Of a stretch of DNA of 7,147 nucleotides, positions 1 to 5,877 are shown piece after piece; the first letter of the stretch is position 1, and the number at the start of each line of letters is the position of its first letter. A model generated the notes under the pieces. The model was not told where the DNA came from. It did no database searches and saw only the letters and a program-made list of their open reading frames with translations. The DNA lies in the NCBI GenBank assembly GCA_029240015.1, contig JARBTU010000084.1, positions 1-7,147 on the forward strand, given 5' to 3'. This DNA is from Oscillospiraceae bacterium. GTDB taxonomy: Bacteria; Bacillota; Clostridia; Oscillospirales; Ruminococcaceae. The translations under genes were made by a program, and so were the position numbers.

Positions 1-198
1 TGCATTTCTTACTGCTTGGTTAAGTCCTCTTAGCTGGCTTCTCATTTTTTCAGAAATGGAAAGTCCTGCTGCGTCGTCAGCAGCTCTGTTGATTCTCAAA
101 CCGGATGACAATTTTTCCATTGACTTGCTTGCCGCTGTATTGTTTGTTGTCATCTGGCGATGTGTGTTAAGCGCCGAAATATTGTGGTTAATACGCAT
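1..198 (-). CDS. hag: Flagellin, N-terminal part (3' end beyond window)
   Basis: Major filament subunit, exported through the flagellar type III apparatus and polymerised outside the cell. Only the first 66 codons lie in the window and the frame is still open at base 1. The start is the ATG at 196-198, preceded by an AAGGAGG Shine-Dalgarno with 8 nt spacing. The protein begins MRINHNISALNTHRQM and continues with KSMEKLSSGLRINRAADDAAG and LSISEKMRSQLRGLNQA, the conserved N-terminal D0/D1 coiled-coil region of bacterial flagellins. The SSGLRI and ADDAAG blocks are diagnostic. It follows csrA and fliW, which fits post-transcriptional control by CsrA, and a sigma-28 promoter lies upstream. FlgL has a related N-terminus, but the LSSGLRINRAADDAAG block identifies flagellin. 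The symbol could equally be fliC. Confidence 0.96.
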   Translation of the reverse strand, partial: MRINHNISALNTHRQMTTNNTAASKSMEKLSSGLRINRAADDAAGLSISEKMRSQLRGLNQAVRNA

Positions 199-206
199 AA
201 TGTTTT

Positions 207-213
207 CCTCCTT
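207..213 (-). promoter_or_regulatory. Shine-Dalgarno of flagellin, overlapping a candidate CsrA site
   Basis: On the minus strand this is AAGGAGG, 8 nt before the flagellin ATG. Its context, ATTCAAGGAGGA, matches 9 of 12 positions of the CsrA consensus RUACARGGAUGU. In Bacillus subtilis, CsrA is known to repress hag by binding a site over the Shine-Dalgarno. The same role here is inferred. Confidence 0.75.
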
Positions 214-224
214 GAATGTAATAT

Positions 225-246
225 AATAAAGGGTCCATCCTTTATT
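225..246 (-). promoter_or_regulatory. RNA hairpin with ANGGAN hexaloop, candidate upstream CsrA site
   Basis: In the flagellin leader the transcript can form an 8-bp perfect stem, AAUAAAGG paired with CCUUUAUU, closing the hexaloop AUGGAC. A GGA inside an ANGGAN hexaloop is the known high-affinity CsrA/RsmE recognition form. The loop GGA starts 25 nt before the GGA in the Shine-Dalgarno, so one CsrA dimer could bridge both. The hairpin is not followed by a U-tract, so it does not look like a terminator. Confidence 0.65.
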
Positions 247-273
247 TATAAGGTTAAATAGGTTGTATATTAA

Positions 274-292
274 ATCGTTCGTACGCAACGAT
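274..292 (-). other. Small inverted repeat near the 5' end of the flagellin leader
   Basis: The minus strand reads ATCGTT, then GCGTACG, then AACGAT: a 6-bp stem with a 7-nt loop, and the loop contains the palindrome CGTACG. It begins about 20 nt after the predicted transcription start. It could be a 5' stabilising hairpin or a protein-binding site; nothing in the sequence decides between them. Confidence 0.4.
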
Positions 293-320
293 CAATATCA
301 TAATTTATTTCTATACTCTT

Positions 321-347
321 ATATCGGCATAAACAATAAATTATTGA
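321..347 (-). promoter_or_regulatory. Sigma-28 (SigD) promoter of flagellin
   Basis: On the minus strand the -10 element is GCCGATAT (321-328), an exact match to the SigD consensus. It is preceded by 15 nt and the -35 element TCAA (344-347; consensus TAAA). The predicted start lies near 314, giving a leader of about 115 nt. It sits between the csrA stop and the flagellin start, so flagellin can be transcribed independently of the upstream genes. Confidence 0.85.
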
Positions 348-360
348 GAGAATCAACCTC

Positions 361-597
361 TTATTTATTTGAATTTTTTATTAATTGATTCAAAGTCTTT
401 AATTTTTCTTTATTTACTTGTTCTGAGGCGGTCTGATTCGCTTCTGCAGTCTCTTTAATTTCCTTGCGAACAATGGAAACGTTACTCGGCGCACTGATCC
501 CTATGCGAATCTTGTCCCCTTGAATATCCAAAATTGTTACTTCGATATCTTCTCCGATCAGGAGGGATTCATGGGATTTCCTCGATAAAATCAACAT
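361..597 (-). CDS. csrA: CsrA, translational regulator
   Basis: Small homodimeric RNA-binding protein that blocks ribosome access at GGA motifs, chiefly on flagellin mRNA in flagellated Firmicutes. The 78-aa product opens MLILSRKSHESLLIGEDIEV and continues with GDKIRIGISAPSNVSIVRKE, the full CsrA beta-sheet core. Leu4 and Arg44, which contact RNA in characterised homologues, are present. After the core (to about residue 50) there is a tail of about 28 residues, longer than in E. coli CsrA and similar to the extended CsrA of Bacillus, where the C-terminal helix contacts FliW. The ATG at 595-597 lies 3 nt after the fliW stop, with a weak GGTGGGG-type ribosome site inside the end of fliW, so translation is probably coupled. 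Flagellin, its expected target, is next downstream. Confidence 0.96.
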   Translation of the reverse strand: MLILSRKSHESLLIGEDIEVTILDIQGDKIRIGISAPSNVSIVRKEIKETAEANQTASEQVNKEKLKTLNQLIKNSNK

Positions 598-600
598 AAC

Positions 601-1041
601 TTACCCCACCGCCTCACTATTACCAAACAAATTGTGTCTAATAGAATATTCCGGTACATCGAGCACGAATTGTTTTGCATAATTATTGTTAATGTTAAAT
701 ATAACGGGTGATTTTAAATTCACCGTTGTATCAGAAACATTTGAAGGAATCGTAACTATCGTAAGGCATTTTAAGTCGTCTGAGGTCTCCGCCTCAAGTT
801 GTTCAAGAATTTCCGCGTTATAATTCACTCTGTATTCAGGCAAAAATCTTACAGGGTCACAGACTATAAAGCAAGGGTGTGTTTCACCAACAGCCTGTAA
901 ATAAAAAAAAGGGACATCATCCTCTGTAAACAAAAGAGCGTACTCCTTTATTGTTTCAAAGCCCAATATCCCCTCTTTAAAATAAAGAATGTCAGTGTTT
1001 AAGAAAGACTCGCTGTTTTTCTCCTTGGCTTCTTGTTCCAT
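601..1041 (-). CDS. fliW: FliW, flagellar assembly factor and CsrA antagonist
   Basis: FliW binds CsrA and relieves repression of flagellin. It is titrated away by cytoplasmic flagellin, which couples flagellin synthesis to secretion. The 146-aa product has the typical FliW pattern: an early FKEGILGFE block, then FTEDDVPFFYLQAV, then a DPVRFLPEY segment and LTIVTIPSN, with a C-terminal half ending VLDVPEYSIRHNLF. The start is set at ATG 1039-1041 because an AAGGAGG Shine-Dalgarno stands 8 nt before it. A TTG at 1063-1065 would add 8 residues (MPKKEEIY) but lies upstream of that ribosome site and is unlikely. csrA follows after 3 nt. Confidence 0.95.
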   Translation of the reverse strand: MEQEAKEKNSESFLNTDILYFKEGILGFETIKEYALLFTEDDVPFFYLQAVGETHPCFIVCDPVRFLPEYRVNYNAEILEQLEAETSDDLKCLTIVTIPSNVSDTTVNLKSPVIFNINNNYAKQFVLDVPEYSIRHNLFGNSEAVG

Positions 1042-1049
1042 ATAAATCT

Positions 1050-1056
1050 CCTCCTT
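1050..1056 (-). promoter_or_regulatory. Shine-Dalgarno that fixes the fliW start
   Basis: AAGGAGG on the minus strand, 8 nt before ATG 1039-1041. It lies downstream of the TTG at 1063-1065 and so argues against that longer start. The 65-bp gap holding it is very AT-rich and shows no convincing terminator. Confidence 0.85.
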
Positions 1057-1106
1057 TTTTGGCAAGGATTTTTTATAATATCCACAACATTATTTTTATA
1101 ACAATA

Positions 1107-1732
1107 TTATTCTTCGTCCGAGTTCGCTTCTTCTTTGAATTCTTCAAGCTGCGCCTCAAGAAGGTTTGGATTCTGCGGAAAATAATTTGGCTCTCCTACA
1201 TATTCGATATCGACCCTTGGATACTGTTCAACAGAAACATTTATATCGTAAGGCACATAGTTAAATTCAGGAGAGGAAATCTCCCAGTTAAACTCTAAAT
1301 TGTCTGGGGTATATTCGATTTCAACGGAAGGATCGGAAAAAGATACCTCAGGCCCCTCCTGAGGAATAAATACGAGCCCTGTCTCAATCGTAGAAATAAA
1401 ATTTGACGCAGCTATATCAGCAATACTTGTATGCAGTACATCCCCCATAGCGTTACCTTTTTCAACATTTTTCGCTGTGGCTTCCTGCGCCGCACGAATT
1501 CCTTCAGCTGCATGCTCTTTCATCAAAGACATCGTACTTTTCATCGCAAGAATACTTTCCCTGACAGCTCTGTTGGAAATAGATATTTTGGCCGGATGTG
1601 TCCTGATGTTCAGTCCGTTTATATTGCGGACAATATGAAGTTTCGGGCGTGCATTACGAATATGCAGCCTCGCTTTTATCGATTCAATATGTATTTTTGC
1701 AGGGACAGAATCTATTTTTAATACCTGCGCAT
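1107..1732 (-). CDS. DUF6470/YviE-like protein, start codon out of frame by 1 nt
   Basis: Member of the poorly understood family encoded between flgL and fliW in many Firmicutes (YviE in Bacillus); its molecular function is not known to me. The frame is open from the stop at 1107-1109 up to a TAG at 1734-1736. Residues read from 1733 onward show strand-like repeats: PAKIHIES, KARLHIRN, RPKLHIVR, PAKISISN. These are followed by a helical stretch (MKSTMSLMKEHAAEGIRAAQEATAKN, in part), then a beta-rich half with VEIEYTPDN and VDIEYVGEP, and an acidic tail ending NSDEE. No ATG, GTG or TTG occurs in frame before 1542-1544, which would discard about 63 conserved-looking residues. An ATG with an AGGGG ribosome site 9 nt upstream sits at 1730-1732 but in the wrong frame (it reads MRRY, then stop). 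One added base after it would give MAQVLKI and about 208 residues. It is therefore probably a frameshifted gene or a sequencing error. The fallback start is 1544 (145 aa). Confidence 0.7.
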
Positions 1733-1741
1733 ACTAACCAA

Positions 1742-1746
1742 CCCCT
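1742..1746 (-). promoter_or_regulatory. Ribosome site for the out-of-frame ATG of the DUF6470 gene
   Basis: AGGGG on the minus strand, 9 nt before the ATG at 1730-1732. Its good placement suggests this ATG was the original start of the gene that is now out of frame with it. Confidence 0.55.
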
Positions 1747-1762
1747 AGTTAAACAATAAGAC

Positions 1763-2731
1763 CTATCTTAAAAAATCAAGCAAAGATGTTTGAATGATTT
1801 TAGAACCCATTTGTAAAGCGGCGGTATACGCCATTTCGGTTGATTTATAATCTGTAATTGCTTTTGCCTGATCAATCTCTTCAACTGCCTTTTGTTTCTT
1901 TTGAAGATTAAACTCATCAGCAGATATCCTGTCACTTAAAAATTCAACAAACTTACTTCTTTCACCAATCCCAGTGATTTGAACCATTACATCGTTAGAT
2001 TTTTCAGCCAACTTCTCCAATTGCTGATTCATTTTGACAGTATCGTTCGTTTGAAGAGAGGTAACGACTTCCGAAAGCAAAGTGTAAATGTTGTTGGAAT
2101 TGCCGTTTCCGTCCACTCCATAACCTAATATCAAACTTCCCGGCGTACTGATAGACACTGCTGTACTTATATTGACGTTTCCGGAGCCATCAAACGAAAT
2201 TCCTTGTCCCAAGTCAGCATAAACCTCTTCTGTGCTGATCACAGCATTGCTCATGTTCTCACCGTTATACAACAAGCTTCCTGAAGCGTCAAGCGTGAAC
2301 GGCATTGTTGTTGTGTTAGGTCCTCCCAATACATATTTGCCTGCAAAACTTGTATTGGCTAATTTTAGAACCTGATCTTTTAAACTTGAAAAAAGATTTG
2401 CCATAATCTCTCTGTCCGTTGGGGACAATGTTCCTGTTGAACCTTCCATCAAGCTTTCTCTTGCCTGCGATAAAACTTCTTTAATTCCGCTAAGGGTCGT
2501 CTCCGTTTGCTCCAACGTGCCCTGCACATCAGAAATATTACTTTTATATTGATCAATTCTTGCCAGATCTCTTCTTATTTTGAACGCTTTCATTGCACTG
2601 CTTGGGTCTTGTGAGGCTCTTGAAAACTTCATTCCCGATATTACTTGTTCATTGATAGTATTCAAATTAAAAGAAGCTCTGTTTAAACTCCTCGAAAATT
2701 TATTGGTCAGCAAATTATTCGTAATACGCAT
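1763..2731 (-). CDS. flgL: FlgL, hook-filament junction protein (HAP3)
   Basis: Exported protein that, with FlgK, forms the junction between hook and flagellin filament. The 322-aa length is usual. The N-terminus (MRITNNLLTNKFSRSLNRAS) and the RASQDPSSAMKAFKIRR segment are the flagellin-like D0/D1 helices. FAGKYVLGG at about residue 130 is a characteristic FlgL block opening the variable central domain. The C-terminus (TAALQMGSKIIQTSLLDFLR) is the matching terminal helix with the LLDFLR ending of FlgL. The ATG at 2729-2731 has a GGGGGA ribosome site about 9 nt before it, in the 16-nt gap after flgK. It belongs to the same transcription unit as flgM, flgN and flgK; FlgN is its likely chaperone. 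Confidence 0.96.
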   Translation of the reverse strand: MRITNNLLTNKFSRSLNRASFNLNTINEQVISGMKFSRASQDPSSAMKAFKIRRDLARIDQYKSNISDVQGTLEQTETTLSGIKEVLSQARESLMEGSTGTLSPTDREIMANLFSSLKDQVLKLANTSFAGKYVLGGPNTTTMPFTLDASGSLLYNGENMSNAVISTEEVYADLGQGISFDGSGNVNISTAVSISTPGSLILGYGVDGNGNSNNIYTLLSEVVTSLQTNDTVKMNQQLEKLAEKSNDVMVQITGIGERSKFVEFLSDRISADEFNLQKKQKAVEEIDQAKAITDYKSTEMAYTAALQMGSKIIQTSLLDFLR

Positions 2732-2747
2732 CTTTATTTATCCCCCA

Positions 2748-4211
2748 CTATCTTCCGACAATTCCCAACTTGTTAATTAATATATCCATCATCTCATCCA
2801 TTACTGTCATAATTCTCGCCGCCGCGTTATATGATTTTTGATACTTAATCATATTAACGCCTTCTTCATCAAGAGATACGCCAGAGATTGATTCACGCTG
2901 GTTATGTATTGTATTTAAAACAGTTTCTGATGATTCTTTCATATCCTGAGTATAATCCACTTCTACCGCCATGTCACCCATAATAGACACAATGTGTTCT
3001 TCAAAAGTCCCTGTAAAGTAAGGCGTAATATTTTGCTTGGTGTTCATAAGATTAATCATTCGAAGAAGATTGTCATTTTTTCCGCTTCCTGTTCCTGTTG
3101 TATCGGTTGTCTTGGTAATAAACTGGGCGTCCTTTAACCAATCTTGTGATAGGCTGATACTTGACGCAGTAATATTTCCGCTCGCATCCCCTGCAAACAA
3201 TTTTTTCACACCTGTTGAATCATTAACTTGGTTAAAACTTTCAGCAAAGCTCTTTGCCAAAGCATCAATCGACATCTGAAAAAACATAATTCCTTTATTG
3301 GTATCATCAGAAGGATTTGTCGCATCACCGAAAGTCCCTTTGCCATTTAGCCCTTCCAGATAGCCCGAAATAGTTCCTTTGTCTACAGTCGCCGAAGAAC
3401 CGTTGGTAAATTTCACGCTTACCGGATAACCGGATGTCTCTAATGCCAATTTATTAATATAATTGCTTTTTTCGCTGTCTAACAGATAGTTGTCTCCTAT
3501 TTTAACGGAAACTTCACCGTTATCTTTAAACTCAAATGTAGCGCCCGCTAAATACGATAGCTTGTCCAACAATAAATTACGAGCATCAAGCAACTCATTT
3601 GGCGCAGTCCCCTGAACAAGCTGTCCTTTAATCTGAATATTAAGCTGAGCAACCTTTTGAATCGTATCGTTTACATCTTTAATCTCTGTCTGTAAATTAT
3701 AAATGTGCTCATCTTTGATCCCTGACAGCATCGAAGAATACTGATTAAATACCTCAACAATTTTCTGAGCAGAAGACCGAAATACGGTTGCAGACTCAAT
3801 ACTTTCAGAATTAGTGGAAAAGCCTTGTAATTGTTTGAAAAAATCTGCAAAGCGAACACTCAGCCCATTTGTTTCAACTTCATCAAACACATTATCTACA
3901 TCGGACAATACCGCAAGCTTGGAGTCCCACTTTCCATACTCCGAATATTGTTTTCTGAAACGCAAGTCCAGAAACTGGTCTCTTATTTGAGAGATTCCTG
4001 ATACATCCGCTCCCTGACCGACTTCGCTTCCTCTTGTAGGAGCAAACTTTGAACTTCCGGCACTAATGGCTAAAGAAGAAATATCCACTCTTTGGCGGGT
4101 ATATCCCTCCGTATTTACGTTCGAAACATTTTGACTTGTAACATCCAACGCAGTCTGGCTTGTCATCAAAGCCTTTCTCACTGCCTCAAATCCATAAAAA
4201 GTTGCTCTCAT
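2748..4211 (-). CDS. flgK: FlgK, hook-filament junction protein (HAP1)
   Basis: First junction protein at the distal hook end, exported and assembled before FlgL. The 487-aa product has the axial-protein N-terminal motif at residues 22-40 (ALDVTSQNVSNVNTEGYTR), then RDQFLDLRFR, a GFSTN segment, and a central domain with LLDARNLLLDKLSYLAG, typical of FlgK. The C-terminus has SGVSLDEEGVNMIKYQKSY, AAARIMTVMDEMMDILIN and the ending GIVGR, the canonical FlgK closing helix. The ATG at 4209-4211 is preceded by an AAGGTGGAG ribosome site. The 75-bp AT-rich gap after flgN carries a tandem 10-bp repeat but no clear promoter. No disruption is seen. Confidence 0.97.
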   Translation of the reverse strand: MRATFYGFEAVRKALMTSQTALDVTSQNVSNVNTEGYTRQRVDISSLAISAGSSKFAPTRGSEVGQGADVSGISQIRDQFLDLRFRKQYSEYGKWDSKLAVLSDVDNVFDEVETNGLSVRFADFFKQLQGFSTNSESIESATVFRSSAQKIVEVFNQYSSMLSGIKDEHIYNLQTEIKDVNDTIQKVAQLNIQIKGQLVQGTAPNELLDARNLLLDKLSYLAGATFEFKDNGEVSVKIGDNYLLDSEKSNYINKLALETSGYPVSVKFTNGSSATVDKGTISGYLEGLNGKGTFGDATNPSDDTNKGIMFFQMSIDALAKSFAESFNQVNDSTGVKKLFAGDASGNITASSISLSQDWLKDAQFITKTTDTTGTGSGKNDNLLRMINLMNTKQNITPYFTGTFEEHIVSIMGDMAVEVDYTQDMKESSETVLNTIHNQRESISGVSLDEEGVNMIKYQKSYNAAARIMTVMDEMMDILINKLGIVGR

Positions 4212-4240
4212 TTTTCTCCACCTTACTCTTGTACGTTATT

Positions 4241-4260
4241 TTCGTATAAATTCGTATAAA
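4241..4260. repeat. Two perfect tandem copies of a 10-bp unit
   Basis: The plus strand reads TTCGTATAAA twice in a row, between flgN and flgK. Two copies of a short AT-rich unit may be a replication-slippage duplication. It contains no promoter consensus that I can defend. Confidence 0.8.
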
Positions 4261-4286
4261 AATATTAATCGTGTAAAATATAATTT

Positions 4287-4769
4287 TTAAGCTCTCTTAA
4301 TTTTGTTAATATAAGGTTTTGATGACGACTCTGTTTTTCCCTCGGATACTGAAGTCGAAACCTGATTCCCTTTGTCAAATTGAGCTAAAACCGCGTCCAC
4401 TACGGTTAATCTTTGTTTCAGCAATCTTTGATTCAAATCATTAACTTTGTTCAATTTATGTATTATATCGGACAAATCATCAAAAGTCGTTGTATAATCC
4501 TGTTTTGACTCTTCCTCAACATAGTCTCTGATAATTTCACTGATTGTTAAGGTCTCAAGCCCGCAATTTGCAAGAAGTTGTGTTCGCTTCTTTTCGAAAC
4601 TTTCCATCCTCATTACAAAAGATTGCTCTTCTCTAACAACTAAATCAAGTTTTTGAATATCCCCGATTACAATAATCTCCGTCTTTTTATTCTGAATATC
4701 CAAGTATTTTTTACAAACGTCTAACTGCTCATTTAAAACTTCAAGCAATTGTTTTGAGTATTCCACCAT
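4287..4769 (-). CDS. flgN: FlgN-type export chaperone for FlgK and FlgL
   Basis: Cytoplasmic chaperone that keeps FlgK and FlgL export-competent. The product (160 aa from this start) is nearly all helical, with heptad-like blocks: LLEVLNEQLDVCKKYLDIQN, then KLDLVVREEQSF, then LNKVNDLNQRLLKQRLTVVD, followed by a Ser-rich tail ending in basic NKIKRA. That pattern fits the FlgN family, whose primary sequence is weakly conserved, and the position between flgM and flgK supports the call. I prefer the ATG at 4767-4769 because GGCGGTGAT just before it matches the extended anti-Shine-Dalgarno complement GGAGGTGAT at 8 of 9 positions. The ATG at 4782-4784 (5 more residues, MAAVI) has no visible ribosome site but cannot be excluded. 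flgM ends just upstream. Confidence 0.9.
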   Translation of the reverse strand: MVEYSKQLLEVLNEQLDVCKKYLDIQNKKTEIIVIGDIQKLDLVVREEQSFVMRMESFEKKRTQLLANCGLETLTISEIIRDYVEEESKQDYTTTFDDLSDIIHKLNKVNDLNQRLLKQRLTVVDAVLAQFDKGNQVSTSVSEGKTESSSKPYINKIKRA

Positions 4770-4770
4770 A

Positions 4771-4779
4771 ATCACCGCC
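4771..4779 (-). promoter_or_regulatory. Extended Shine-Dalgarno favouring the inner flgN start
   Basis: GGCGGTGAT on the minus strand, one mismatch from GGAGGTGAT, placed directly before ATG 4767-4769 with a 5-nt spacer from the GGCGG core. It would lie inside the coding region if the outer ATG at 4784 were used. Confidence 0.6.
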
Positions 4780-4792
4780 GCCATATTTTTTG

Positions 4793-5071
4793 TTATAGGA
4801 TCGACCTTACCAATTCGTTGGTATCAATATAATACTCACCCTGGTTGATTTTCTGCTTGATTGCTTCCAGTCTTTCCGCACTTATCTGACTTTTTTGATT
4901 CTGTATGATATTTTCTTTTATCTGCTTTTTAACCGAATCAATAGACGGCTGACTCTGTATTTCAACCCGATCAGTAGAGCGGGAAGCTTTTTCAGAAGCA
5001 ACTTCTTTCTTCACTTTATCTCCAACCGGAGGAGTAAGTACAGGGGATTGGTTTATTTTATCGATTCTCAT
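4793..5071 (-). CDS. flgM: FlgM, anti-sigma-28 factor
   Basis: FlgM binds the flagellar sigma factor and holds it inactive until the hook-basal body is complete, making late gene expression depend on assembly. The 92-aa product starts MRIDKINQ and has a polar, probably disordered N-terminal half with the DRVEIQSQ segment typical of Gram-positive FlgM. The C-terminal sigma-binding half contains AERLEAIKQKINQGEYYIDT and ends NELVRSIL, matching the family pattern of an R-x-x-x-I-K-x-x-I-x-x-G-x-Y core. The start is ATG 5069-5071, preceded by AAGGTGA. A GTG at 5084-5086 would add 5 residues but overlaps that ribosome site. Its partner sigma factor is encoded upstream in the same window, and a sigma-28 promoter lies directly before it, giving negative feedback. 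Confidence 0.93.
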   Translation of the reverse strand: MRIDKINQSPVLTPPVGDKVKKEVASEKASRSTDRVEIQSQPSIDSVKKQIKENIIQNQKSQISAERLEAIKQKINQGEYYIDTNELVRSIL

Positions 5072-5076
5072 ATGGT

Positions 5077-5083
5077 TCACCTT
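5077..5083 (-). promoter_or_regulatory. Shine-Dalgarno of flgM
   Basis: AAGGTGA on the minus strand, 5 nt before ATG 5069-5071, matching part of the AAGGAGGTGA complement of 16S rRNA. It favours this ATG over the GTG at 5084-5086, which has only a weak purine run upstream. Confidence 0.65.
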
Positions 5084-5114
5084 CACGATACTTTCTTACT
5101 TATCTATAATCATT

Positions 5115-5141
5115 ATATCGTCATAAAATTTAAAAAGTTTA
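5115..5141 (-). promoter_or_regulatory. Sigma-28 (SigD) promoter of the flgM-flgN-flgK-flgL unit
   Basis: On the minus strand, -35 TAAA (5138-5141), a 15-nt spacer and -10 GACGATAT (5115-5122), one mismatch from GCCGATAT. It begins 13 bp after the flgG stop and gives a leader of about 35 nt. A sigma-28 promoter before flgM is known in other flagellated bacteria. Confidence 0.85.
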
Positions 5142-5154
5142 TATCAAATAAAAA

Positions 5155-5859
5155 TTATCTTAAATTATTCGTAATATTTTCGATCTCATCTGCTGTTTGA
5201 ATAAGCTTGGCGTTAAACTGGTACGCCTTTTGAATCGAAATCAAACTCGACATTTCATCAGCCAACTCAACATTGGAATATTCGAGATATCCGTTATGCA
5301 ACTGCCCTGTAATGCCAACCGCATTTCCTGAAATTCCTGTTTTTTCAAACATGTTATTCCCTGCCTGCTGAAGTCCGTATGGATTGGCAAAATCAAATAC
5401 GCCTATCTGATTGATCAAATCCTGTGATTCCGCCAAAATCTTATTTCCGTTTTTATCAAGAACATATCCTCCATCGGCGGTTACAAGATAGTTCCCCTGT
5501 TGCTCGGGAGATATTTTAAAACTTCCGTCTCTTGTATATCTTACTGTTCCGTCTGGCGACAATACCCCGAAAAAGCCGTTGGCAGTAATAGCAAAATCAA
5601 GAATTCCTCCGGTTTGCTGCACCCCTCCTTGCGTAAATAAAGTGTCCGCCTGAGTTTCTCTGACGCCATTGCCCACTTTAAGGTTCTGGGGTGCATTCCC
5701 TTCCGGTGTTGCCAAATTGCTGTATAATAAATCAGAAAAGCTTAACGATTGTTTTTTATACCCTGTCGTGTTGACATTCGCGATATTATTAGCGGCGTTA
5801 TCCAGTGCTGTTTGTTGCGTTCTTAGCCCTGAACCTGCCGAGTAAAAACCTCTGATCAT
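5155..5859 (-). CDS. flgG: FlgG-family flagellar rod/hook-basal body protein (FlhP-like)
   Basis: Exported axial protein, expected in the distal rod. The 234-aa product has the rod-protein N-terminal motif LDNAANNIANVNTTGYKKQ at about residues 19-37. The central flagellar-hook domain has ITANGFFGV, then TVRYTRDGSFKI, then LVTADGGYVLDKNGNKI. The closing domain has HNGYLEYSNVELADEMSSLI and KAYQFNAKLIQTADEI. The ATG at 5857-5859 has a perfect AAGGAGG 8 nt upstream and the gene starts 18 nt after the previous gene stops. Two FlgF/FlgG paralogues in a row resemble the flhO-flhP pair of Bacillus. The assignment to FlgG rather than FlgF rests on the more canonical ANNIANVNTTGYK motif and is less certain than the family. 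Confidence 0.88.
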   Translation of the reverse strand: MIRGFYSAGSGLRTQQTALDNAANNIANVNTTGYKKQSLSFSDLLYSNLATPEGNAPQNLKVGNGVRETQADTLFTQGGVQQTGGILDFAITANGFFGVLSPDGTVRYTRDGSFKISPEQQGNYLVTADGGYVLDKNGNKILAESQDLINQIGVFDFANPYGLQQAGNNMFEKTGISGNAVGITGQLHNGYLEYSNVELADEMSSLISIQKAYQFNAKLIQTADEIENITNNLR

Positions 5860-5867
5860 CGTTTTAT

Positions 5868-5874
5868 CCTCCTT
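5868..5874 (-). promoter_or_regulatory. Strong Shine-Dalgarno of the flgG-like gene
   Basis: AAGGAGG on the minus strand, 8 nt before the ATG at 5857-5859 and just past the TAA stop of the preceding gene. The tight junction indicates co-transcription. Confidence 0.85.
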
Positions 5875-5877
5875 TTA

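Noticed and set aside
225..246. Leader hairpin as an intrinsic terminator for csrA
   Set aside because: The stem has only two G-C pairs and no run of U follows; the ANGGAN loop fits a CsrA site better.
1042..1065. TTG start adding eight residues to FliW
   Set aside because: The AAGGAGG at 1050-1056 lies inside that extension and is ideally spaced for the inner ATG.
1066..1106. Possible housekeeping promoter (TTGTTA, 18 nt, TATTAT) before fliW
   Set aside because: The gap is so AT-rich that such matches are expected by chance, and the -35 matches only 4 of 6 positions.
1059..1298. Open frame on the plus strand opposite the DUF6470 gene
   Set aside because: Low-complexity Phe/Ile/Arg-rich translation, no ribosome site, antisense to a gene with family-like sequence.
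1431..1721. Plus-strand open frame opposite the N-terminal part of the DUF6470 gene
   Set aside because: It shadows the repeat-rich minus-strand frame and has no recognisable domain or ribosome site.
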